Positions 1 through 6,240 of a stretch of 8,472 bases of DNA are shown here, piece by piece; the first letter of the stretch is position 1, and each line of letters begins with the position of its first letter. Below the pieces are notes generated by a model. The model searched no databases. It saw only the letters and a list, made by a program, of their open reading frames with translations, and was not told where the DNA came from. The translations under genes and the position numbers were made by a program. The stretch is from Armatimonadota bacterium (GTDB taxonomy: Bacteria > Sysuimicrobiota > Sysuimicrobiia > Sysuimicrobiales > Kaftiobacteriaceae), in assembly GCA_020028535.1 (NCBI GenBank), contig JAIBHM010000075.1, positions 1-8,472 of the forward strand, given 5' to 3'.

Positions 1-789
1 CGCGAGAGCACGGCCGATCTGCTGCGTCTTGCCAAAAGGAGCGGGACGGCGGTGCTGCTCGTCGGCCACGTCACCAAAGAAGGGCAGATTGCGGGTCCGC
101 GGGTGCTGGAGCACATCGTCGACACGGTGCTGTACTTCGAAGGGGACCGCCAGCACGCGTATCGCATCCTGCGGGCCACGAAGAACCGCTTCGGCTCCAC
201 CAATGAAATTGGAGTTTTCGAGATGCGGGCGGAGGGTCTGCGCGAGGTCACTAACCCCTCGGCCGCGTTTCTGTCCGAACGCGCCCGCGAAGCGCCGGGC
301 TCCTCCGTCGTGTGCGCCCAGGAAGGCTCTCGGCCGCTCCTGGTGGAGATCCAGGCCCTGGTCACGCCGACGGTATTTGGCATGCCCCGGCGCACCGTCT
401 CGGGGCTGGACTACAATCGCGTGGTCGTTCTCCTGGCCGTCCTGGAGAAGCGGGCAGGGGTGCACCTCAGCAGCCAGGACGTCTACGTCAGCGTCGCGGG
501 AGGGCTCACCATCGACGAGCCGGCCGTCGACCTGGGCATCGCTGCGGCGGTGGCGAGCAGCTTGAGAAACCGGCCTGTCGATCAGACGGCGGTCGCGATC
601 GGCGAGGTCGGGCTGGCCGGCGAGATCCGTGATGTATCTCAGCTTGGAACCCGCATCGCCGAGGCGGCGCGGATGGGATTTCGGCGGGTGGTCACCCCCC
701 GCGCAGGGGCCGAAGAACAGAAACGGGACGGCGTCGAGGCCGTCCCGGCCGAAGATCTGTCCGAAGCGCTTGCGGTGCTGATCCCTTAA
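1..789 (+). CDS. radA: DNA repair protein RadA (Sms), 3' part; 5' end outside window
   Basis: RadA is a RecA-like ATPase that helps process branched recombination intermediates and stalled forks. The frame is open from base 1, so the N-terminal zinc finger and Walker A region lie upstream; 262 codons remain of a protein usually about 450 residues long. What is visible is the end of the RecA-like core (LLVGHVTKEG at about residues 19-28), the family signature KNRFG at residues 61-65, and then a Lon-protease-like C-terminal domain from about residue 115 (LVEIQALV, VSVAGGL, VDLGIAAA, GEVGLAGEIR). The Lon catalytic Ser-Lys signature is not present in the expected segment, as is normal for RadA, where this domain is structural. 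In many Firmicutes radA stands ahead of disA and yacL; disA is missing here. The stop TAA (787-789) overlaps the stop of the convergent next gene. Identity is very secure. Confidence 0.97.
   Translation, partial: RESTADLLRLAKRSGTAVLLVGHVTKEGQIAGPRVLEHIVDTVLYFEGDRQHAYRILRATKNRFGSTNEIGVFEMRAEGLREVTNPSAAFLSERAREAPGSSVVCAQEGSRPLLVEIQALVTPTVFGMPRRTVSGLDYNRVVVLLAVLEKRAGVHLSSQDVYVSVAGGLTIDEPAVDLGIAAAVASSLRNRPVDQTAVAIGEVGLAGEIRDVSQLGTRIAEAARMGFRRVVTPRAGAEEQKRDGVEAVPAEDLSEALAVLIP
712..747 (-). terminator. Probable intrinsic terminator of the minus-strand gene, embedded in radA
   Basis: A perfect 9-bp inverted repeat, CGGGACGGC (724-732) and GCCGTCCCG (739-747), encloses a 6-nt loop. Read on the minus strand, it is followed at once by a T-rich run TTTCTGTTCTTC (723 down to 712). 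This is the layout of a rho-independent terminator about 40 nt past the stop of the minus-strand gene. On the plus strand the hairpin is followed by GCCGAAGATC, with no T run, so it should not terminate radA transcripts. The T tract is interrupted, so efficiency is uncertain. Confidence 0.6.
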
Positions 790-1181
790 GTGAGGTTGAA
801 CACCCCGAGCGCGCTGACCCGGGTGTATTCCTTCTCCAGCACGTCCTTCAGGTTGAGGTTGAGCAGACTGCACAGCGCCGCCAGGTAGAAGAGCGTCGTT
901 CCGATCTCCGTCTCCAGGACCTCACGGCATTTCCCGCACATTTGCCCGCCCAAATGCGTTGACATGAACTGGTGGATGTCCCGCAGGCTGACGTCTGCAG
1001 GAAACTTCTGCTTGCCGGCGGTGACGGTGATGCAGCCGCAGGTCGTGACAGATTTCGCCACCGCCCGGTTCACCCGGGAGGTCGCCTCGGCCAGCTTGGT
1101 CTGCACGTCGAGGATACTGCGATGACGCAGGAGATATTGCGAGACGGTCTCTTGAAAATGGATCTCCCCCGTGTCTTTCAT
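786..1181 (-). CDS. Small conserved cysteine-motif protein with MazG-like C-terminal helix; function unknown
   Basis: A 131-residue predicted soluble protein. The N-terminal half is helical (RHRSILDVQTKLAEATSRVN at about 19-38) and leads to a CxC motif (C48, C50). A second motif, CxxC (C82, C85), precedes the helix ETEIGTTLFYLAALCSLLNL (91-109 region), whose spacing of acidic and hydrophobic residues resembles MazG/iMazG all-alpha nucleotide pyrophosphohydrolases. The four cysteines could bind a metal. From memory, similar Firmicutes proteins sit near radA/disA and are sometimes labelled DUF1573; that label is unverified. ATG 1181 is chosen because GGGAGGGG lies just upstream, and because the alternative ATG at 1232 falls inside the -10 box. 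It is transcribed alone, divergent from the PIN-TRAM gene and convergent with radA. Its own near-consensus promoter suggests appreciable expression. Enzymatic activity is not established. Confidence 0.85.
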   Translation of the reverse strand: MKDTGEIHFQETVSQYLLRHRSILDVQTKLAEATSRVNRAVAKSVTTCGCITVTAGKQKFPADVSLRDIHQFMSTHLGGQMCGKCREVLETEIGTTLFYLAALCSLLNLNLKDVLEKEYTRVSALGVFNLT

Positions 1182-1184
1182 TCG

Positions 1185-1192
1185 CCCCTCCC
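1185..1192 (-). promoter_or_regulatory. Ribosome binding site that fixes the start of the 131-residue gene
   Basis: On the minus strand GGGAGGGG stands just before ATG 1181, with the GGAGG core about 5 nt away. This favours 1181 over the further upstream ATG at 1232, which has no such site. Confidence 0.8.
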
Positions 1193-1230
1193 GGATCACT
1201 CCGCCGGACTCGCCGCGTTGAATGCACCTC

Positions 1231-1260
1231 ATTATATGGACTCGAGAAAACGACTGTCAA
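1231..1260 (-). promoter_or_regulatory. Sigma-70/sigma-A promoter of the minus-strand gene
   Basis: Read on the minus strand there is an exact TTGACA (1260-1255), an 18-bp spacer and an exact TATAAT (1236-1231). Transcription should begin near 1224, giving a leader of roughly 40 nt before ATG 1181 with a strong ribosome binding site. Both hexamers are perfect consensus, which is unusual in such GC-rich DNA. Confidence 0.85.
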
Positions 1261-1282
1261 GGAAACAGCGACGCTGTATAGT
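1254..1282 (+). promoter_or_regulatory. Candidate promoter of the PIN-TRAM/ispDF operon, back to back with the divergent promoter
   Basis: CTGTCA (1254-1259, four of six -35 consensus bases), a 17-bp spacer and TATAGT (1277-1282, five of six -10 consensus bases) point rightward. A start near 1289 would leave a short leader before ATG 1309 and would exclude the upstream TTG at 1288 as start codon. The -35 occupies almost the same bases as the -35 of the divergent promoter. It is weaker than its partner. Confidence 0.55.
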
Positions 1283-1308
1283 TAGTATTGAAAGGGGTCG
1301 GTGGACTC

Positions 1309-2388
1309 ATGACGCACGTCATCATTCGCGTGGCCGGCGCCATCCTCGGCGCCGTCGTAGGGACGCAACTTACCGGTGAGATCGTATCCGCGGTGCCCAG
1401 CCTGGCCCCCGCGCGTATCGCGCTGTTCATCGTCGGGCTGCTGGCCGGGGGACTGCTCGGCTCGTCCGTGGCGCTGTGGTTCTGGCGCTGGTTCGAGCGC
1501 CTGATGGCCTGGATCCTGTCCGCCCTGGCGCACGTCTCGCTGCGCGACATGCTTCTGGGCGCGGGAGGACTGGCCGGCGGTCTGGTCATCGCGTTCCTGG
1601 TCGGCTACCCGCTGTCGCGCATCCCCGGGATCGGACTCTACCTCTTCCTTGCCGCAGTGCTCGTATTCGGCTATCTCGGTTTTCATGTGGCGATGCAGCG
1701 GCGGGAGGAGGTCGCCGGCTCACTGTTGCGGGTGGAGCGGGGGTCGAGCCGGGAGCGGACCCGCGGGCGCGGCGTGCCGAAAATCCTGGACACCAGCGTG
1801 ATCATCGACGGCCGGGTCGCCGATATCGTGAAAGCGGGATTCCTTGAGGCGCCGCTGGTGATCCCGCGGTCGGTGCTCACGGAGCTCCAGCGCATCGCGG
1901 ACTCGTCCGATACGTTGCGCCGCAACCGCGGCCGCCGCGGGCTGGACATTCTGCAGCGGCTGCAGCAGGAGCTGCAGGCTGTGCAGATCGTGGATGATCC
2001 CAAAGACCCGGGTCTGGACGTGGACGGGCGCCTCATCGCGATGGCCAAGAGCCTGCGCGGCTGGATCGTCACCAACGACTTCAACCTCAACAAGGTGGCC
2101 GAGCTGCAAGGGATCAGGGTGCTGAACATCAACGAGCTCTCGCAGTCCCTGCGACCGATCGTGCTGCCGGGCGAAGAGCTTTCCGTCCAGATCGTCAAGG
2201 ATGGCAAAGAGGCCGGTCAGGGCATCGGCTACCTGGACGACGGGACGATGGTCGTGGTGGAAGGCGGCAAGAAATACATCGGCGAAAAGTCCGACGTCGT
2301 GGTGACCAGCGTCTTACAGACCGTGGCCGGTCGCATGATCTTCGGCCGGCCCAAGGAAGGTGTTCCGCAAGCCCCCGAGCGCCGATGA
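1309..2388 (+). CDS. yacL: Membrane-anchored PIN-TRAM domain protein (YacL type)
   Basis: A 359-residue protein with four predicted membrane segments (about residues 4-20, 37-59, 80-100 and 108-128), a basic linker, a PIN nuclease domain (about 157-275) and a C-terminal TRAM RNA-binding domain (about 285-350). The PIN acidic residues are visible: D161 in ILDTSVIIDGR, D167, E192 in LTELQ, D239 in VDGRLIAMA and D257 in TNDFN. The architecture matches Bacillus YacL, a presumed membrane-tethered ribonuclease whose substrate I cannot infer. The position directly ahead of ispD is the classic location. ATG 1309 is preferred over an in-frame TTG at 1288, which would coincide with the predicted transcription start; AAAGGGG (1291-1297) lies 11 nt upstream. 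The stop overlaps the ispDF start as ATGA, which suggests translational coupling. Confidence 0.93.
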   Translation: MTHVIIRVAGAILGAVVGTQLTGEIVSAVPSLAPARIALFIVGLLAGGLLGSSVALWFWRWFERLMAWILSALAHVSLRDMLLGAGGLAGGLVIAFLVGYPLSRIPGIGLYLFLAAVLVFGYLGFHVAMQRREEVAGSLLRVERGSSRERTRGRGVPKILDTSVIIDGRVADIVKAGFLEAPLVIPRSVLTELQRIADSSDTLRRNRGRRGLDILQRLQQELQAVQIVDDPKDPGLDVDGRLIAMAKSLRGWIVTNDFNLNKVAELQGIRVLNINELSQSLRPIVLPGEELSVQIVKDGKEAGQGIGYLDDGTMVVVEGGKKYIGEKSDVVVTSVLQTVAGRMIFGRPKEGVPQAPERR

Positions 2389-3563
2389 CCGATCCATCCG
2401 CGGCCGCCATCGTGGTCGCCGCCGGACGCGGGGAGCGCCTCGGAGCGCCCTCCGGAAAGGCGTTTGTCCTTCTGCTCGGCGAGCCAATGGTTCTCCACAC
2501 CCTCCGCGCCGTCGAGGCATGCCCCCTCATTGACGGCATCGTCGTCGTGGTCCCGGCCGAACGCATCGGAGCCATGGAAGAGCTGGCCCGGCAAGCCGGA
2601 CTGTCCTGCATCCGTGAGATTGTCCCCGGGGGCCGCGAACGCCAGGATTCTGTTCTGGAAGGGCTCACGCGCATCAAAGATCAGGGCGTGGTCGTCGTGC
2701 ACGACGGCGCCCGCCCGCTCGTCCGTCCGGATGTGGTGGCCAGCGTCATCAAGGCGGCGGCGGATACGGGCGCGGCCTCCGCCGGCGTGCCGATGCGCGA
2801 GACGGTCAAGGCGGTCGAAGGCGTCGAGGCGACGGGGACCGTGGAGCGCGAGACCCTCTGGATCGCCCACACGCCTCAAGCGTTCCGGACGACGTTGCTC
2901 AAGGACGCGCACCGGCGGGCCCGTGAGGACGGCTTCCGCGGGCAGGATGACGCCGTGCTGGTCGAACGGTTGGGCCGCAGGGTTCGGATGGTGGAGGACT
3001 CTCCGACGAACCTCAAGATCACCGTACCCGAGGATCTGCGCCTCGCCGAGATGTACCTGTCTCAGACGAAGACGGCCGTCCCCACGACCCGCACGGGGAT
3101 CGGCATGGACGCCCACCGCTTCGAGATGGGCCGCGCGCTCCGGCTCGGCGGCGTCGAGATCCCTGCGCCTCGAGGGCTCACAGGATACTCTGATGCCGAC
3201 GTCCTCCTGCACGCGATCATGGATGCGCTCTTAGGCGGCGCCGCGCTGGGGGACATCGGCACGCACTTTCCGCCAGGAGATCCAGCGTACAAAGACATAA
3301 ACAGCCTGGTGCTGCTGGCGAGAGTGCATGAGATGCTCAGCGCAGCCGGCTGGGGTGTCGCTCACGTTGACGCGGTCGTCCTGGCCGAAACGCCCCGGAT
3401 AGCACCGTACATTCCCGAGATGCGCACCCGAATCGGCCGCACCCTGCACGTGGACGGCGCGGCGATCAGCATCAAGGCGACCACGACCGAGGGTATGGGC
3501 GCCATCGGACGGGGGGAGGGGATTGCGGCCTATGCCGTCGCGACAGTATCCCGGATCGGCTGA
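2385..3563 (+). CDS. ispDF: Bifunctional IspD/IspF: MEP cytidylyltransferase fused to MEcPP synthase
   Basis: A 392-residue fusion of two non-consecutive enzymes of the MEP isoprenoid pathway. Residues 1 to about 230 are IspD, which joins CTP and methylerythritol phosphate. Visible motifs are VVAAGRGERLG (10-20, with R18), K25, GGRERQDSV, VHDGARP (105-111), TPQAF and TNLKIT/PEDL. Residues 236-392 are IspF, which cyclises CDP-ME 2-phosphate to MEcPP. Its metal ligands D242, H244 and H276 keep the spacing of E. coli D8/H10/H42, and DADVLLHAI, LGDIGTHFP and TTTEGMG are present. The linker is only a few residues (TKTAVPTT). In most Firmicutes these are two adjacent genes; the fusion is well known in alpha- and epsilon-proteobacteria and scattered elsewhere. 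The start ATG overlaps the upstream stop by 4 nt, and the 3' end probably overlaps the next gene. Confidence 0.97.
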   Translation: MTDPSAAAIVVAAGRGERLGAPSGKAFVLLLGEPMVLHTLRAVEACPLIDGIVVVVPAERIGAMEELARQAGLSCIREIVPGGRERQDSVLEGLTRIKDQGVVVVHDGARPLVRPDVVASVIKAAADTGAASAGVPMRETVKAVEGVEATGTVERETLWIAHTPQAFRTTLLKDAHRRAREDGFRGQDDAVLVERLGRRVRMVEDSPTNLKITVPEDLRLAEMYLSQTKTAVPTTRTGIGMDAHRFEMGRALRLGGVEIPAPRGLTGYSDADVLLHAIMDALLGGAALGDIGTHFPPGDPAYKDINSLVLLARVHEMLSAAGWGVAHVDAVVLAETPRIAPYIPEMRTRIGRTLHVDGAAISIKATTTEGMGAIGRGEGIAAYAVATVSRIG

Positions 3564-3873
3564 CGGGGACCTACCCACCCTCCTGTTCCTGGAGCGAGCG
3601 GCGGTGGTCGAGCCCGTCAACGTCGAGCTGGATCGCCCCATGGCGGTGCACCCTCAGGTGACGGGGTTCTGGCGGGGGGGCGACTTCTACCGGACCGTCA
3701 AGATCGTTGAGACCCGCTATGAGTACGGGGAAACCTACCTGCGCGTGGTGACCGATCGCGGTTGCGTGGACCTGCGCCGGGTACGGGTGACCGATCCACG
3801 GACCCTGCGCACGCGCACCACGTGGGAGCTCTGCGCGGAGCTCGACGCCATCGAGATCCCGCGGCCGAAGTAA
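3532..3873 (+). CDS. Small beta-rich protein of unknown function between ispDF and cysS
   Basis: A frame of about 113 residues with no confident family. The C-terminal part looks beta-rich: VNVELDRPMAVHP, GFWRGGDFYRTVKI, ETRYEYGETYLRVVTDRG, CVDLRRVRVTD. The repeated aromatic/Arg pattern loosely recalls small DUF6504-type barrels of Actinobacteria and Deinococcus; this is a weak impression, not an assignment. There is no signal peptide or membrane helix. Two starts are plausible. ATG 3532 lies inside the 3' end of ispF, about 10 nt after a GGGGGGAGGGG run. GTG 3604 has GGAG 9 nt upstream and would give 89 residues, beginning close to the conserved-looking core. The gene is in the operon, 12 nt before cysS, where other Firmicutes carry gltX and cysE. 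The antisense frame is also open here, but codon use and packing favour this one. Confidence 0.75.
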   Translation: MPSRQYPGSADGDLPTLLFLERAAVVEPVNVELDRPMAVHPQVTGFWRGGDFYRTVKIVETRYEYGETYLRVVTDRGCVDLRRVRVTDPRTLRTRTTWELCAELDAIEIPRPK

Positions 3874-3885
3874 CGACGGATACCC

Positions 3886-5427
3886 ATGGCGCTGCGGCTG
3901 CACAACACCCTCACCAGGCGCGTCGAGGAGTTCGTGCCGCGCGATTCGGGGAAAGCAGCGATCTACGTCTGCGGGCCCACTGTGTACGACAACGCGCACA
4001 TCGGGCACATGCGGGCCGCGCTGGCCTTCGACGTGTTGCGCCGCTACCTCGAGGCGAAGGGCTACCAGGTCCGCCACGTCCAGAACATCACTGACGTCGA
4101 GGACAAGATCATCGCGAGGGCGCGTGAGGAGGGCGTGCCGACCGAGGTGATCACCCGCCGCTACAGCGCCGAGTACCATGAGGCCGTCCAGACACTCGGC
4201 ATCCTGACCCCTCATGTGGAACCGCGCGCGACCCAGCATGTTCCTGAGATGATTGAGATGATCCGAGGCCTGGTGGAGCGGGGGTACGCGTACTACGCTG
4301 AAGGCGACGTGTACTTCGACGTGATGCGGCTGTCCGGATACGGCAAACTGTCGGGGCGGGTGCTGGAGGAATTGCGCGCCGGCGCCCGCGTCGAGCCGGG
4401 AGAGTTCAAGCGGAACCCTGCCGACTTCGCCCTCTGGAAGAAGGCGAAGGCGGGCGAACCGGCGTGGGACAGCCCATGGGGCAAGGGCCGGCCGGGGTGG
4501 CACATCGAGTGCTCCGCGATGTCCCTCAAGTACCTGGGGATGGGCTTCGATATCCACGGAGGCGGCGACGACCTGATCTTTCCCCATCATGAGAATGAGA
4601 TCGCGCAGGCTGAGGCGTACACTGGGCGCGAGCCCTTCGCGCGCTACTGGCTGCACAATGCCATGGTCATGGTGCGGGGCGAGAAAATGAGCAAGTCGCT
4701 GCGCAACTATTTCACGGTTTCCGAAGCGCTGCGCCGCTTCCCACCCGAGGTGGTCCGCTACGCGCTCACGGCTGTGCATTACCGCAAGCCCATCGACTTC
4801 GACGTGGAGCGGTTCGAGGAGGCCCGCAAAGCCGTGGACCGGATCGGTGCCGCGCTGCGCGCTGCGGATGCGGTCATCGCGTCCACCGGGGCCAGCGAAG
4901 GCGGAGGACCGCACTCGGAAGCACTGCGGAAGGCGGCGGAAGGAGCCTCCGCCGCATACGAGGCGGCGATGGACGATGACCTCAACACCTCCGGCGCCCT
5001 GGCGGCGATCTTCGACCTCGTCACCGAACTCAATCGCGAGACCGATCTCGTGGTCAAAGCTACCGCTGAGCCGGCGGCCCTGCTGCCGGGGCTCAAGGAT
5101 GCACGCGTGGCCGTCGGGCGCATGCTCGGTATCCTCGGGCTCACCGTCACCACTGCGCGTGAGGATGAGCAGGTTCACGCGCGGGTGCAAGAACTGGCCG
5201 CTGCGCTGCGCAACGAGGCCGCCCATCTGTTCCCCGCGGAGGCCGGGACCACGCTGGATGAGGCGGTGGCCTTCATCCTCAAGGGTAGGGAGCAGGCACG
5301 CCGGCACAAGGACTTCAAAACGGCGGATCAGATAAGGGCCCGGTTGTCCGAGGCGGGCGTCCTCGTCGAAGATCTGCCGACCGGTCCCCGATGGCGGATC
5401 GCCGGACCCAACGGTCGCAGCCACTAA
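3886..5427 (+). CDS. cysS: Cysteinyl-tRNA synthetase
   Basis: A class I aminoacyl-tRNA synthetase of 513 residues that charges tRNA-Cys in the cytoplasm. The zinc ligands line up with the E. coli enzyme: C29 in CGPTVYD, C209 in HIECSAMS, H234 and E238 in FPHHENE. The HIGH signature is at 38-41 and KMSKS at 267-271. The Rossmann core is followed by the stem-contact fold and a DALR-type helical domain with DDDLNTSGALAAIFDL. The C-terminal part is somewhat longer than in E. coli (461 residues) because of an Ala/Glu-rich insertion around residues 335-365; the end (KDFKTADQIRARLSEAGV...) is the usual cysS tail. ATG 3886 follows the preceding stop by 12 nt with only a weak GGA upstream. The position before rlmB matches the Bacillus cysS-mrnC-rlmB order with mrnC missing. 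Confidence 0.98.
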   Translation: MALRLHNTLTRRVEEFVPRDSGKAAIYVCGPTVYDNAHIGHMRAALAFDVLRRYLEAKGYQVRHVQNITDVEDKIIARAREEGVPTEVITRRYSAEYHEAVQTLGILTPHVEPRATQHVPEMIEMIRGLVERGYAYYAEGDVYFDVMRLSGYGKLSGRVLEELRAGARVEPGEFKRNPADFALWKKAKAGEPAWDSPWGKGRPGWHIECSAMSLKYLGMGFDIHGGGDDLIFPHHENEIAQAEAYTGREPFARYWLHNAMVMVRGEKMSKSLRNYFTVSEALRRFPPEVVRYALTAVHYRKPIDFDVERFEEARKAVDRIGAALRAADAVIASTGASEGGGPHSEALRKAAEGASAAYEAAMDDDLNTSGALAAIFDLVTELNRETDLVVKATAEPAALLPGLKDARVAVGRMLGILGLTVTTAREDEQVHARVQELAAALRNEAAHLFPAEAGTTLDEAVAFILKGREQARRHKDFKTADQIRARLSEAGVLVEDLPTGPRWRIAGPNGRSH

Positions 5428-5438
5428 CTCCTCACCCA

Positions 5439-6185
5439 ATGGATGAGGACGCCATTCCGGGGAGGCGGGCCGTCCTCGAGGCGCTGCGTGCCGGCAGGCC
5501 GATCCGCAAGATCCTGCTGTCCCGCACCGCTCACGGCGCAGGCGTCAAGGACATCGTTCACGAGGCGAAAGGGCTCGGCATCGTGCTGCAGTCCGTCGAT
5601 CCCCGCCGGCTGGACGAACTCGTTCGGGGCGCCCATCAGGGGGTGATCGCCCTCACCGCGGCGAGGCCGATGGCCAGCGTCGATGACATTCTCGCGAACG
5701 CTCGGGCGAAGGGCGAGCCACCGTTTGTGCTCGTGCTGGACGGTGTCGAGGATCCGGCGAACCTCGGCGCGCTGATCCGCACCGCGGAGGGCGCAGGCGT
5801 GCATGGCGTCATCATTCCCAAGCATCGCGCGGCCGGCCTCACGCCCGCCGTGGCGCGGAGCTCTGCCGGTGCCGTGGAGCACGTCCCGGTGGCCGCCGTC
5901 ACGAACCTGGTCCGGACCCTGGAGGAGCTGAAGCAGGCGGGGTTGTGGGTGGTCGGCGCAGCGCCCGAGGCGAAGGACGCATATCATGCGGTGCGCCTGG
6001 TCCCCCCGCTGGCGGTCGTGATGGGTGGCGAGGAGCGGGGACTCGGGCGCCTCGTGAGGGAACATTGCGATCTCCTCGTTCGCCTGCCGATGCGGGGTAA
6101 GGTTGCATCGCTCAACGTCTCCGTCGCGGCCGGCGTGCTGCTGTTTGAGATCATCCGGCAAACCGCAACCGCACAATCTTCTTGA
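5439..6185 (+). CDS. rlmB: TrmH/SpoU-family 23S rRNA 2'-O-methyltransferase (RlmB)
   Basis: A SPOUT-class methyltransferase of 248 residues, expected to methylate the ribose of the guanosine equivalent to G2251 in the 23S rRNA P-loop. The N-terminal substrate-binding domain starts at IPGRRAVLEAL (6-16) and runs to about residue 90. The three knot motifs follow: DPANLGALIRTAEGAG with N108 and R114, MGGEERGL with E198/E199, and SLNVSVAAGVLLFEI with N226. ATG 5439 gives the usual family length and leaves 11 nt after cysS. An in-frame ATG at 5391 would add 16 unconserved-looking residues inside cysS. Neither start has a good Shine-Dalgarno, so translation may depend on coupling to cysS. RlmB is the best name given the locus; a close TrmH paralogue cannot be wholly excluded. 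Confidence 0.93.
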   Translation: MDEDAIPGRRAVLEALRAGRPIRKILLSRTAHGAGVKDIVHEAKGLGIVLQSVDPRRLDELVRGAHQGVIALTAARPMASVDDILANARAKGEPPFVLVLDGVEDPANLGALIRTAEGAGVHGVIIPKHRAAGLTPAVARSSAGAVEHVPVAAVTNLVRTLEELKQAGLWVVGAAPEAKDAYHAVRLVPPLAVVMGGEERGLGRLVREHCDLLVRLPMRGKVASLNVSVAAGVLLFEIIRQTATAQSS

Positions 6186-6210
6186 CGCATTGTACCCCTG
6201 TTCGTATAAT
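6182..6210 (+). promoter_or_regulatory. Sigma-70/sigma-A promoter of sigH
   Basis: TTGACG (6182-6187, five of six), a 17-bp spacer and an exact TATAAT (6205-6210). The -35 overlaps the rlmB stop codon TGA (6183-6185). Initiation near 6217 leaves a leader of about 24 nt containing GGAGG (6231-6235) before ATG 6241. sigH therefore appears to have its own strong vegetative promoter in addition to any read-through from the upstream operon. Confidence 0.85.
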
Positions 6211-6230
6211 GACGGTCGAACCTTCGGCTC

Positions 6231-6235
6231 GGAGG
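6231..6235 (+). promoter_or_regulatory. Ribosome binding site of sigH
   Basis: GGAGG lies 5 nt before ATG 6241. It settles the start: the frame is open further upstream, to 6103 inside rlmB, but the family's N-terminus and this site both place the start at 6241. Confidence 0.85.
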
Positions 6236-6240
6236 CGAGA

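Noticed and set aside
1182..1308. Possible riboswitch or small RNA in the divergent intergenic region
   Set aside because: Both leaders are short once the promoters are placed, and no conserved riboswitch core or stable long hairpin is visible.
2229..3212. A 327-codon open frame on the minus strand, antisense to ispDF
   Set aside because: It is a shadow of the IspD/IspF coding frame, with no recognisable motifs and no ribosome binding site considered convincing.
4933..4955. Perfect 8-bp inverted repeat (GCGGCGGA / TCCGCCGC) in cysS
   Set aside because: It falls in an Ala/Glu-rich coding stretch of GC-rich codons, has no T-rich run, and is expected by chance from such codon use.
3571..5439. 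A 622-codon open frame on the minus strand
   Set aside because: It is fully antisense to cysS and the small gene before it; cysS has every expected catalytic and zinc residue. Long antisense frames are common in GC-rich coding DNA, and this translation shows no domain.
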